The notes under the pieces are model-generated. The model was not told the origin of the DNA. It was given only the letters and a program-made list of their open reading frames with translations, and made no database searches. The translations under genes and the position numbers were made by a program. A stretch of DNA of 33,167 bases, from positions 1 to 33,167 of the forward strand of contig LKPX01000036.1 of assembly GCA_001443525.1 (NCBI GenBank). The letters run 5' to 3'. The stretch comes from Desulfobacteraceae bacterium RAAP-1 (GTDB taxonomy: Bacteria > Desulfobacterota > Desulfobacteria > Desulfobacterales > Desulfatirhabdiaceae). Below, piece after piece: positions 8,792-17,900 of this stretch (position 1 is its first letter; each line of letters begins with the position of its first letter).

Positions 8792-9739
8792 ATGTTTTCA
8801 CAAGGTTCTTTTTCCATAGCCGTTACAGAACGGCTTTCCGGAACACGCCTGGATGTGGCTGTGGCGATGCAGATCGGTACATGTTCACGTTCAGTGGCAG
8901 GAGCGCTGATCCGTGAAGGGCGAATTCGTGTTCAGGGAGAAATCAAAAAACCAGGTTACCGCCTTAAGGCCGGAGAATCCATTTCCGGCGACATTCCTGC
9001 CCCCGTCCCCATTGATTGCGCGCCTGAATCCATTACGCTTCAAATTCTCCATGAAGATGAGGATATTATCGTTATTGACAAGCCGGCAGGAATGGTAGTG
9101 CATCCGGCGCCCGGCCACAGTTCCGGTACGCTGGTCAACGCCATTTTGTATCATTGTCCGCATCTTTCAGGAATCGGGGGTAAAGTCCGGCCGGGGATTG
9201 TTCACCGTCTGGATAAAGATACATCGGGTGTGCTGCTGGTGGCCAAGACAGCGGCCGCGCAGGCGCATTTGGCCGATCAATTTAAAAACCGGACGCTTCA
9301 GAAAACCTATCTGGCGCTTGTTGCAGGAAATATGGAAAGCGCCAGCGGCTCTATAGAACTGTCGATCGGCAGGCATCCGGTGGACAGAAAGAAAATGTCG
9401 GTTTTCAGCGCAAAGTCCCGGGATGCCAAAACCCTTTGGCGGGTCAGGGAGGCGTTTTCTGCCGCCAGCCTTCTCGAAGTTGAAATCAAGACGGGACGTA
9501 CCCATCAAATACGTGTGCATTGTGCGGCTTTACATCATCCGGTGCTGGGAGATAGTGTGTATGGGTCCCGCAAGGCGGACAGCCGTTTGTCATGTGTGAC
9601 GCCGTTTATTGTCCGGCAGATGCTGCATGCCTGGAAAATCGTGTTTACTCACCCCCAAACGGGTGAACGTATGCAGATGGTATCTCCTGTCCCGAGTGAT
9701 ATGGCGGATATTCTATACAGACTCAAAAGCTTAACATGA
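8792..9739 (+). CDS. RluA/RluD-family 23S rRNA pseudouridine synthase
   Basis: An S4 RNA-binding domain (about residues 10-65, with SRSVAGALIREGRIRVQG) is followed by the pseudouridine synthase domain. The catalytic Asp lies in VHRLDKDTSGVLLVAKT, and KTGRTHQIRVH and HPVLGDSVYG are also present. Length and domain order match RluD, which modifies helix 69 of 23S rRNA, but RluA-family members are hard to separate by eye. The start is uncertain: the ATG at 8792 fits family alignment, while a GTG at 8765 lies inside the carD end and has a closer AGGA. The gene is translationally adjacent to carD. Confidence 0.9.
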   Translation: MFSQGSFSIAVTERLSGTRLDVAVAMQIGTCSRSVAGALIREGRIRVQGEIKKPGYRLKAGESISGDIPAPVPIDCAPESITLQILHEDEDIIVIDKPAGMVVHPAPGHSSGTLVNAILYHCPHLSGIGGKVRPGIVHRLDKDTSGVLLVAKTAAAQAHLADQFKNRTLQKTYLALVAGNMESASGSIELSIGRHPVDRKKMSVFSAKSRDAKTLWRVREAFSAASLLEVEIKTGRTHQIRVHCAALHHPVLGDSVYGSRKADSRLSCVTPFIVRQMLHAWKIVFTHPQTGERMQMVSPVPSDMADILYRLKSLT

Positions 9740-9758
9740 ACGTGATGGAGGTGCGGAT

Positions 9759-10586
9759 ATGGAACCTGTTCCAATAATGGTCAACGGTCTGCCAGGAAAA
9801 ATGGCGGCAACCATGTTCAATTTTGCTCTTAAAGACAGTCGGGTGGCGGTTATGCCGTTTTCTCTGACCGGTTCTGATATTCCTTTTTCAGAATACGAGA
9901 CAGAAACAATGACGGTGAAATTGCTGCATCCGGATCGCCGGGATCATGAGATTGGCGATATTCTGAAACAGTATCCAGGATTGATGATGGTGGATTACAC
10001 CCACCCTTCGGCAGTGAATGACAATGCCCGGTTCTATGTGCGGCATGCCGTTCCTTTTGTTATGGGGACCACTGGCGGCGATCGGAGTCTTCTGGAGGAA
10101 ACTGTAAAAAAATCTGAGATATCGGCGGTGATAGCGCCCAATATGGCGAAGCAGATCGTTGGTTTTCAGGCCATGATGGATTTTGCGGCATCCAGTTTTC
10201 CTGATCTTTTCAAGGGCTACAGACTTCAGGTGAAAGAAAGTCATCAACGCGGCAAGGCCGATACCAGCGGTACGGCAAAAGCGGTTGTTGGGTCTTTTAG
10301 CCGGATGGGGGTTTCCTGCTCCGAAAAAGATATTGAGATGGAACGGGACCCAGACCGCCAGAGAGATATCTGGGGTATTCCTGAAGCGTTTCTGGGGGGG
10401 CATGGCTGGCATACCTATACGCTGACATCCGCGGATCAGACAGTAACGTTTGAATTCAAACACAATGTGAATGGTCGGGATGTCTATACGCTGGGTACGC
10501 TGGATGCCATACTCTATCTTCGAAATAAGATACAAAGCGGCGCCAAAGGACAGGTGTTCACCATGATGGATGTTTTGAAAGGGTAA
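9759..10586 (+). CDS. dapB: 4-hydroxy-tetrahydrodipicolinate reductase, plant-type
   Basis: This enzyme reduces the DapA product in lysine/diaminopimelate synthesis with NAD(P)H. The 275-residue protein resembles the chloroplast (plant-type) enzymes more than classical bacterial DapB. Features shared as I recall the Arabidopsis protein are MVNGLPGKM (dinucleotide loop), MPFSLTG, VDYTHPSAVN, FVMGTTGGDR, ESHQRGKADTSGTAKAV (catalytic His162 and Lys166) and FEFKHNVNGRDVYTLGTLDA. A good GGAGG site precedes the ATG. No other lysine pathway gene is in the window. It ends 9 bp before a histidine kinase gene, an unusual neighbour. Confidence 0.93.
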   Translation: MEPVPIMVNGLPGKMAATMFNFALKDSRVAVMPFSLTGSDIPFSEYETETMTVKLLHPDRRDHEIGDILKQYPGLMMVDYTHPSAVNDNARFYVRHAVPFVMGTTGGDRSLLEETVKKSEISAVIAPNMAKQIVGFQAMMDFAASSFPDLFKGYRLQVKESHQRGKADTSGTAKAVVGSFSRMGVSCSEKDIEMERDPDRQRDIWGIPEAFLGGHGWHTYTLTSADQTVTFEFKHNVNGRDVYTLGTLDAILYLRNKIQSGAKGQVFTMMDVLKG

Positions 10587-10595
10587 TAGAAAACG

Positions 10596-12938
10596 ATGTC
10601 GGAAATCCCGGTAAAATCCAGTCAGACGGTTGCCGTTGTCAACGACAACGCTACGCAGCTTCTGGTGCTGTCCACGCTTCTGAAACGTGAGGGCTTTACC
10701 GTTTTTGGCTTTCAAAGCGCGGCGGCCGCATTGGAACAAATGACGGAAAATGTGCTTCCTGATCTGATCGTGACAGATCTCTATATGCCGGGTATCGATG
10801 GTTGGCGATTTTGCCATTTGTTACGTTCTCCGGAATATGCTCGTTTTAATGATGTTCCAATTTTGGTGGTATCCGCAACGTTTTCCGGAGCGGAAGCAGA
10901 ACAGATCACCGCGGATTTAAAAGCCAACGCATTTTTACCTGCGCCGGTAGAGCCATCCCGGTTTGTTCAAATGACACACGAACTGGTGTTGGGTAAAAGC
11001 GCGCAGCGGATATTGCGGATGCTGATTGTCGAAGACAGTCCCACACTGATCAAAATCATGAAAAAGACGTTCGACGCATACGGATATACGGTGGATACCG
11101 CACTGACAGGCGCTAAAGCTGCCGTTTTGTTCAACCGTATATTCTATGATGTCGTTGTTCTGGATTATCATCTGCCGGATATTCTGGGGGATACTCTCTT
11201 GGTGGAGTTTCGAAGCCATAATTCGCAGGCGGTGATTATCATGATTACAGCGGATCCTCGGCCGGAACTGGTGATTGAGTGGATGAACAAGGGGGCCAGC
11301 GCCTATGCACGCAAACCCTTTCAGCCGGGATATCTGCTGTGGCTTTGTGACCGTGCGCGCAGGGAGCGGGCATTGTTACATGTGGAAGATCTGCTGGAGC
11401 GCCGGACGCAGGAACTTCGCCTCAGTGAAGAGCGGTACCGCACCCTGGTCGAAAACATGAACAACGTCGTTTATACGCTCGATGAACATGGGCTCATTAC
11501 CTATGTTACCCCCAATGTTGAAAGTCTTTACGGCTATAACATAAACGATGTGCTGGGAAAGCCGTTTACCGATTTTGTGTATCCACCGGACATTCCGCTT
11601 GCGCTTTCTCGTTTTAAATCGGTTCTTTCCGGTGATGTACAGATGGGGGAGAGCCGCTTTGTATTTAAGTCACAAAAAGTGGTTTGGATCAGGGCCAGCG
11701 CTCGTGTCAGGGTCGAAAATGGGCAGACCAGCATTCAAGGCTTTCTCATGGAAATTACCGATCTCAAGGAAATTGAGGAGGCTCTGCGACGGAGTCACGA
11801 ACAGCTTGAACTGGCGCTTGAAAGCGCGGAACTGGGATCGTGGGATTGGAATATCGTTACAGGAGAAGTGGGGTCCAATCACCGGTTAGCTGCGATGCTG
11901 GGATATGGCCCGGATGAGATCAGTCCTCACATGGATACATGGAAAAAGCAGATGCATCCAGACGATTTACCTCTGGTTCAAAAGGCGTTTAACGATCTTC
12001 TGGACGGAGGCGCTCGATGTTATGAAGCCGAATACCGTCTGTTGACTAAAAGCGGAGAGTGGAAGTGGGTACTGACCAGAGGCAAAGTGATTTTCCGGGA
12101 TGATACAGGAAAAGCGCTGCGTGCTGCAGGCACGCATCTGGATTTGACGGCTCGCAAGGAAGCGGAATCTTCACGTATTTTTTGTGAACAGCAGACGCAT
12201 CAGATGCAAAAATCCGAAAGTCTGGCTCGTATGGCTGGGGCTATCGCTCATAATTTCAATAATATTTTGAGCGCTGTCATCGGAAATCTGGAAATGGCGC
12301 TTCAAGGAATGCCGCAGACAAATACATCCTATGTGTCAGAGGCTCAAAAAGCAGCCTTCCGGGCAGCAGAAGTGGGCCGTTTGATGCTGACTTATCTGGG
12401 GCAGATACCCGTTCGGAGAACCTGCCTGGAACTGAACATGATTTGCGATGATTTCCTGAATTCATTTAAGGCGCTGATCCCAAAACATATATGTATTCAC
12501 AAGCATTATACGACACCGTCTCCAGTGATTGACGTGGATATTCCTCTGATGCGGCTGCTCCTGACCCATCTTTTTACCAATGCCTGGGAATCCATGAATA
12601 TGAACGCGGGGGATATCGAGGTGTTGCTGGGAATCCTTCCTTCCGATCGTATTCCGTCAACCCATGTGTTTCCGATAGAATGGCAGCCTAAAGATGACGC
12701 GTATGCCTTTATAGAGATCCGGGACTGTGGTTGTGGCATGGAGCCGGAGTTGATTTCCCGGATATGTGACCCGTTTTTTTCCACCAAGTTCACAGGCCGG
12801 GGAATGGGGCTGGCGGTGGTGCTGGGTATTGTTCGTTCGCATGACGGCGCTATCACAATTAAAAGCCTGCCAGGTGAGGGCACTACTGTTCAGGCGCTGT
12901 TCCCAATCTGTGTCATGGCGGCGGCTTCTGCATCCTGA
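10596..12938 (+). CDS. Soluble hybrid histidine kinase, REC-REC-PAS-PAS-HisKA-HATPase
   Basis: The protein has 780 residues and no membrane segment, so it is predicted cytoplasmic. REC1 (about 10-130) has the acceptor Asp61 (VTDLYMPG) but only one acidic residue in the usual pair (VNDN) and Ala116 where the conserved Lys normally sits. REC2 (about 140-255) looks complete: VEDS, Asp190 in VVLDYHLP, Lys240 in ARKPFQP. A coiled linker leads to PAS1 (about 278-395) and PAS2 with a PAC-like end (about 400-525). The phosphoacceptor is His552 in AHNFNNILS. The ATPase domain has Asn662 (HLFTNAWESM), DCGCGM and GRGMGLAVV. REC domains at the N-terminus suggest it receives as well as sends phosphate. 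The signal and partner are unknown. Confidence 0.92.
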   Translation: MSEIPVKSSQTVAVVNDNATQLLVLSTLLKREGFTVFGFQSAAAALEQMTENVLPDLIVTDLYMPGIDGWRFCHLLRSPEYARFNDVPILVVSATFSGAEAEQITADLKANAFLPAPVEPSRFVQMTHELVLGKSAQRILRMLIVEDSPTLIKIMKKTFDAYGYTVDTALTGAKAAVLFNRIFYDVVVLDYHLPDILGDTLLVEFRSHNSQAVIIMITADPRPELVIEWMNKGASAYARKPFQPGYLLWLCDRARRERALLHVEDLLERRTQELRLSEERYRTLVENMNNVVYTLDEHGLITYVTPNVESLYGYNINDVLGKPFTDFVYPPDIPLALSRFKSVLSGDVQMGESRFVFKSQKVVWIRASARVRVENGQTSIQGFLMEITDLKEIEEALRRSHEQLELALESAELGSWDWNIVTGEVGSNHRLAAMLGYGPDEISPHMDTWKKQMHPDDLPLVQKAFNDLLDGGARCYEAEYRLLTKSGEWKWVLTRGKVIFRDDTGKALRAAGTHLDLTARKEAESSRIFCEQQTHQMQKSESLARMAGAIAHNFNNILSAVIGNLEMALQGMPQTNTSYVSEAQKAAFRAAEVGRLMLTYLGQIPVRRTCLELNMICDDFLNSFKALIPKHICIHKHYTTPSPVIDVDIPLMRLLLTHLFTNAWESMNMNAGDIEVLLGILPSDRIPSTHVFPIEWQPKDDAYAFIEIRDCGCGMEPELISRICDPFFSTKFTGRGMGLAVVLGIVRSHDGAITIKSLPGEGTTVQALFPICVMAAASAS

Positions 12939-12986
12939 TGGATTCGTAAGCGTTTTCGTTATTCATTTTTTTGTAATTTAATCAAA

Positions 12987-13002
12987 GACGGCTTCGTAAA
13001 AA
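12987..13002. repeat. Solo terminus of the palindromic repeat
   Basis: GACGGCTTCGTAAAAA here matches the outer end plus terminal motif of the repeat copies, for example the complement of the right end at 28812-28827. A degenerate second match, GATGGATTCGTAAGCG, starts at about 12938. No body of the element remains. It runs directly into the next start codon. Confidence 0.6.
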
Positions 13003-14565
13003 ATGGAAGTTTCAAAACGTCGTGACATGCTTTTCGCCTGGCTGTGGATAGTTGTATTCACTCTTTTCAGGCTGTGGTATTCCGGCAGATTTCTGCTGGT
13101 TGCCGATGAAACCAATTATTGGCAATGGGGACGGTATCTGGATTGGGGGTATTATGATCAGGCCCCGTTGATCGGATGGGCTATACGGCTTTGTACCTGG
13201 CTGCTGGGTGAAACGGAGATGGCCGTCCGTTTGCCGTCGGTGTTGGCGATCGGTGTGGCATCCGCTTATCTGGTGTTGATCGCCAATCGGTGGATAGGGT
13301 CTCGTGCAGCATTGTCCACGGCTGTTTTGACTCAGTCTATTCTCGAATTCAATGTCGGCGGCATTCTGGCGACACCGGACGGTCTTCAGGCTGCGGCTTG
13401 GGCCGGTGCTGCCTATCATGTGGCAAGAGCTTATGAGGATGATACCTGGTCTCAATGGATGTGGGGCGGCATCTGGTTTGGCATCGGAATGCTCAGCAAA
13501 TTTACAATGGTGGTTTTTCTGCCTGGCGCTTTTATGTATGGGATGTTATCCCAAATACACAGAAAGCGGCTTTCCGGGTTCAAACCCTATATCGGTGTGA
13601 TGGCAGGACTTGTGATGTTTTCCCCTGTCATTCTCTGGAATGTCCGTCATCACTGGGATTCGGCGAGACATGTTGCGTTTATTGGCGGCGCTAATGAAGG
13701 ACTGGCCCTTCACATAAAGTTTATAGGCGATTTTGTGGCGTCCCAGGCGGCGCTGCTTTCTCCGCTGGTGTTTATTTTAGCGCTATGGGCATGGATACGG
13801 GTCATCCGTAAAGATTTTCCTGAAGGTGTCTGGATATATTCATATCTGCTCTGGACGTCCCTCCCGATGATTGTCGGTTTTATTCTACTCAGTTTCCATA
13901 CCCGTGTATATGGTAACTGGCCTGGGGCCGGATATTTGACGGTTTCTGTGCTGACGGCGGCGTATTTTGGAGGACAGTATCGCGGGGCAGGAGACAGGAA
14001 GATGGAACGCCGATTCTGGAACTGGGGAATCGGGATTGCCTATGCCATGACAGCCGTGGTGCTGTTACATGCCGTTTATCCAATATTACCGGTTCCTGTG
14101 GATATGGATCGTGCGGCCGCAGAAATTGATGGATGGGATATTCTGGGAAAAGAAGTCGGAAAATTGGCGCCTCAAATGCCGGACCCTGGTCACACTTTTA
14201 TTTTTGGTCTTGATTATCAGATGGCCAGTGAGCTGGCATTTTACACGCCGGGGCAGCCCAGGACGGTTTCGATCAATCGCTGGGAACGTCCGAATGTTTA
14301 TGATTTCTGGTGGAAAGACAAAGATATCCTCGGATGGAACGCCATTGGTGTGACCTACGATGCACAGAGTCATCTTTCACGTCTGACACAGATTTTTGAC
14401 AGGGTGGATCCGCCGGAGAGTCTTCCCATATACCGGAGAAAATCGGATACCGTTCCGATCAAAATCTTTTATATTTACCGGTGCTATGGTTTTAAAGGCG
14501 GACTGCGATGGATTCCACCGGATGCTTCAGATATCCGTGCGGTGTCTTCAGCATCAATGAAGTAG
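13003..14565 (+). CDS. GT39/PMT-family membrane glycosyltransferase
   Basis: The 520-residue polytopic protein has roughly 10 hydrophobic segments and belongs to the PMT/ArnT-like superfamily that transfers sugars from polyprenyl-phosphate donors on the outer face of the membrane. The first loop has the hallmark acidic pair Asp35-Glu36 in VADETNYWQWGRYLDWGYYDQAP, and the alignment VRLPSVLAIG is also typical. The acceptor cannot be deduced (lipid A, protein or polysaccharide). No ribosome-binding site is visible: the bases before ATG 13003 are a repeat terminus. A second ATG at 13027 fits equally poorly. Confidence 0.88.
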   Translation: MEVSKRRDMLFAWLWIVVFTLFRLWYSGRFLLVADETNYWQWGRYLDWGYYDQAPLIGWAIRLCTWLLGETEMAVRLPSVLAIGVASAYLVLIANRWIGSRAALSTAVLTQSILEFNVGGILATPDGLQAAAWAGAAYHVARAYEDDTWSQWMWGGIWFGIGMLSKFTMVVFLPGAFMYGMLSQIHRKRLSGFKPYIGVMAGLVMFSPVILWNVRHHWDSARHVAFIGGANEGLALHIKFIGDFVASQAALLSPLVFILALWAWIRVIRKDFPEGVWIYSYLLWTSLPMIVGFILLSFHTRVYGNWPGAGYLTVSVLTAAYFGGQYRGAGDRKMERRFWNWGIGIAYAMTAVVLLHAVYPILPVPVDMDRAAAEIDGWDILGKEVGKLAPQMPDPGHTFIFGLDYQMASELAFYTPGQPRTVSINRWERPNVYDFWWKDKDILGWNAIGVTYDAQSHLSRLTQIFDRVDPPESLPIYRRKSDTVPIKIFYIYRCYGFKGGLRWIPPDASDIRAVSSASMK

Positions 14566-14737
14566 CCGGACGAACGATGGGTATGTTTTTTGACAGTGGT
14601 TTGAGACCATATCAGAGAATCAGGCGGCAGGCTGGCCATATCTGTCAGCTTTGCTGTGGGTATTTCCGCATTTTTTTCAGAAATATCATGCCGATCATGA
14701 ACGTTGATGGTTTTGTAATGGCGATTGTTGAAAAACA

Positions 14738-14775
14738 ATAAAAAAAGGATTTGCAGATATTGTCTGTAAATCCTT
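14738..14775 (-). terminator. Terminator of tRNA-Thr
   Basis: Read on the minus strand, AAGGATTTACAGA and TCTGCAAATCCTT form an almost perfect stem (one G-T pair) with a short loop, followed by a T-rich run. It begins 9 bp beyond the tRNA 3' end. On the plus strand it could also serve the preceding glycosyltransferase gene, but its T run is weaker there. Confidence 0.8.
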
Positions 14776-14783
14776 GATTTATT

Positions 14784-14859
14784 TGGAGCCGGCGCGCGGA
14801 CTCGAACCGCGGACCTGCTGATTACGAATCAGCTGCTCTACCAACTGAGCTACGCCGGC
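14784..14859 (-). tRNA. tRNA-Thr (anticodon CGU)
   Basis: The acceptor stem GCCGGCG pairs with CGCCGGC, with discriminator T and an encoded CCA. The D arm is GCTCAGTTGGTAGAGC, the anticodon loop TTCGTAA gives CGT, and the T arm is CCGCGGTTCGAGTCCGCGC-like. It reads ACG codons. The gene is head-to-head with mfd. Confidence 0.97.
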
Positions 14860-14876
14860 TGAATTTTTCTTGCGAC

Positions 14877-14905
14877 TGGATACTGTGTTTATGCTTGAAA
14901 ATCAA
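14877..14905 (-). promoter_or_regulatory. Candidate tRNA-Thr promoter inside the mfd 5' end
   Basis: On the minus strand TTGATT (14905-14900) and TATCCA (14882-14877) are 17 nt apart, placing a start about 10 nt upstream of the mature tRNA. Both boxes are imperfect. They overlap the first codons of the possible mfd starts. Confidence 0.4.
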
Positions 14906-17900
14906 GAAAAAAATATGCTGTCTTCCTTGTTTGATAGCATTCCTTATAGAAATCAACATATTGAATGTTCAGGAATTTCAGGTTCCCAGCAGGCGTATCT
15001 TCTGTTCAGGCTGTACCAGCATCGGCCGCTTCCCATGATCATTGTTACGGCATCTGCCGGGCAGGCGCTGCAATTGATAGAAGATATGGAGTTTTATGCC
15101 AATTCCTTGTCGTTGCCTCTCTTCTATTTTCCGGGTTCTGTGGTGGGCGCCTACAAATCGCTATCCGACCATGCCGAAAATGCCGCCAAGCGTGTCACCT
15201 GCCTTTACCAGTTGATCCATGCCGAACAGCCTCCAATTGTGGTGACGCCGGTTGAAGGGCTTCTTCAGAAACTGATGCCCACACAGGAGCTCGGTAATTT
15301 TTCTGAACTGTTGATGGAAAATGAGGATATTTGTCTCGATCTGCTAGTGGAAAAAATGGTTTCCGCCGGTTATGTCCGCACCATGATTGTGGAAGAACCC
15401 GGAGATTACTCGATTCGGGGAGGCATACTGGATGTCTTTTCCCCGTTATATCCAAATCCGCTCCGCATCGAACTCTTCGGAGATTGCGTCGAATCCATCC
15501 GGTTTTTTTCCGCATCCACCCAGCGTACTATCGGCAATGTGGCAGAGGCCATTGTCATTCCCGCACGTGAAGTCATTGTCAGAAGAACAGACATGGATCA
15601 GATCATTGCCCGTATCCGGGAACATGCGGCAAAAATGGAACTTCCACCGACAAGCGTACGGGATATGGTGGAGCGTATCCGGAAAGAGGGCCTGTTTTCA
15701 GGTATCGAAATGCTGGCGCCGCTGCTGTATCCCCAAATGGACAATGTCCTGGATTACGCTTCCGAAAGCACGCTGTTTGTGCTGTCCGAACCTTCGGAAC
15801 TGGAGAAATCCGCCACGGCATTTCATGATCGTACCGTACGGCATTACATGACCAGCCGCAGTAACGGCGTTTTGTGTGTGGAGCCTCAGAGTCTCTATGA
15901 AGCCTGGTCGGATATTTTCCCGCAAGTCCTCTCGCGTTTTCCCATAACGTTCAAGCAGGTAGCCTTGCCGATCCAGGCAAACGCCTCTGAAACCTGCCAG
16001 CGATTCTCCTTTGCGGTCGATACCAATACCGATATCCAACAGGAAATTGCAGGCAGACAGCTCGATGCAGAGCAGATTCTGCTGCCGCTGGCGCTCTGGA
16101 TTCAAGAAAAAAAAGAGAACAGACTGGCAACCCTCATTGTGTGCAGCACCCGCGCCCAGGCGGAGCGAATCAACGCTTTGCTCAAGCCGTATGGTATTCT
16201 CTTGAAACTCTCGGATGGATTTCCGGATATCTCTCAGTCCAAAGGACGGGTGTATGCCTGCCTGGGGCAGATTTCCTCGGGTTTTGTCTGGCAGGATGAA
16301 TCGCTGGCCATTATTTCCGAAGATGAGATATTCGGACGGAAATACCACCGCAGACGACTTCCTCCGTCTAAAGTACAGACGGAAAAGCTACTGTTCGGAG
16401 AATTGAAAAAAGGTGATCTGGTGGTTCACAGTGAACACGGTATCGGCCAGTATGACGGGCTGGTCAAGCTGGAGGTGGACGGCGCATCCAGCGATTTTCT
16501 GCTGATTGAATACCGGGACGGCGACAGACTCTATCTGCCGGTCGTCCGGATGAACATGGTTCAGAAATATCTGGGTGTTGAAGGGCTTGCGCCGGTTTTA
16601 GACAAGATGGGAGGCAAATCCTGGGATAGGGTCAAACGGCAGGTGAAGCAGTCTGTTGAGAAAATCGCCGGTGAACTGCTCAAACTGTACGCCACGCGGA
16701 AAGTGGCGCCGGGCATACAATATCAGAGTATTGACAGCTATTTCAGAGATTTTGAAGCCAGCTTCGCCTACGAAGAGACGCCGGATCAGCTTCGTGCTAT
16801 TGACGATGTGCTTCAGGACATGCAGTCTCCTACTCCCATGGACAGGCTGGTATGCGGAGACGTTGGATACGGAAAAACAGAGGTGGCGCTCAGAGCTTCG
16901 TTTCTGGCCGTCAACAACAGCAAACAGGTGGCGGTACTGGTGCCCACCACGATTCTGGCTGAGCAGCATTTCACCACGTTTACCGAGCGATTCAAGCGGC
17001 ATCCGGTCAAAGTCGCCTGCCTGAACCGGTTTCGAAAAGCATCGGAACAAAAGCGCATCATCGAAGAGCTGAAAACCGGCGTTGTTGACGTTGTCATCGG
17101 GACGCACCGGTTGCTTCAAAAAGATGTCAGCTTCAAAGATCTGGGGCTGATCATTCTGGACGAAGAACAGCGCTTCGGTGTTACCCATAAGGAAAAATTG
17201 AAAAAATTCAAACAGAATGTGGATGTTCTGGCGCTGACGGCCACCCCCATTCCCCGAACGCTTCATATGTCCATGATGGGCGTGCGGGATATCAGTATCA
17301 TATCCACTCCTCCGGAACAGCGACAGCCTATTGTCACCTGTGTTTGCGAATTTGATGACGCTCTGGTGGCGGAAGCCATCCGGAAAGAACTGGCGCGCAG
17401 GGGGCAGATATATTTTGTTCATAACAATATTCATACCATATGGTCTATGGCCGATCACCTGAAACAACTGGTTCCGGAAGTCCGGATGGATGTCGCCCAC
17501 GGCCGCATGAACGAAAGCGAACTGGAGGCGGTCATGCTGCGGTTTACCCGGAACGAGCTGGATATGCTGGTCTGCACCACCATTATCGAATCCGGCCTTG
17601 ATATTCCTTCCGCCAACACCATGCTTGTCAATCGCGCTGATAAATTCGGACTGTCCCAGATGTACCAGTTGCGAGGCAGGGTAGGGCGCTCCAGTGAACA
17701 GGCGTACGCTTATCTGTTTATACCGTCTGAAAATTCAATAAATCCGGATGCGATCCGGCGTCTGAAGGTACTGATGGAATACAGCGATCTGGGGTCGGGA
17801 TTCCAGATCGCCATGAGTGACCTTAAAATCAGGGGCGGTGGCACCATTCTGGGGGCATCCCAGTCGGGTCATATTGCTGCGGTCGGCTACGACATGTTTT

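Noticed and set aside
9888-10817. 309-codon frame on the minus strand opposite dapB and the kinase start
   Set aside because: It spans two well-supported plus-strand genes and shows no domain; it is best explained by third-position base bias.
14566-14737. Possible small genes in the gap before the tRNA-Thr terminator
   Set aside because: Short frames on both strands lack ribosome-binding sites and recognisable content; the stretch appears non-coding.
16598-17500. 300-codon frame on the minus strand inside mfd
   Set aside because: It covers the mfd helicase motifs on the other strand and has no recognisable protein features.
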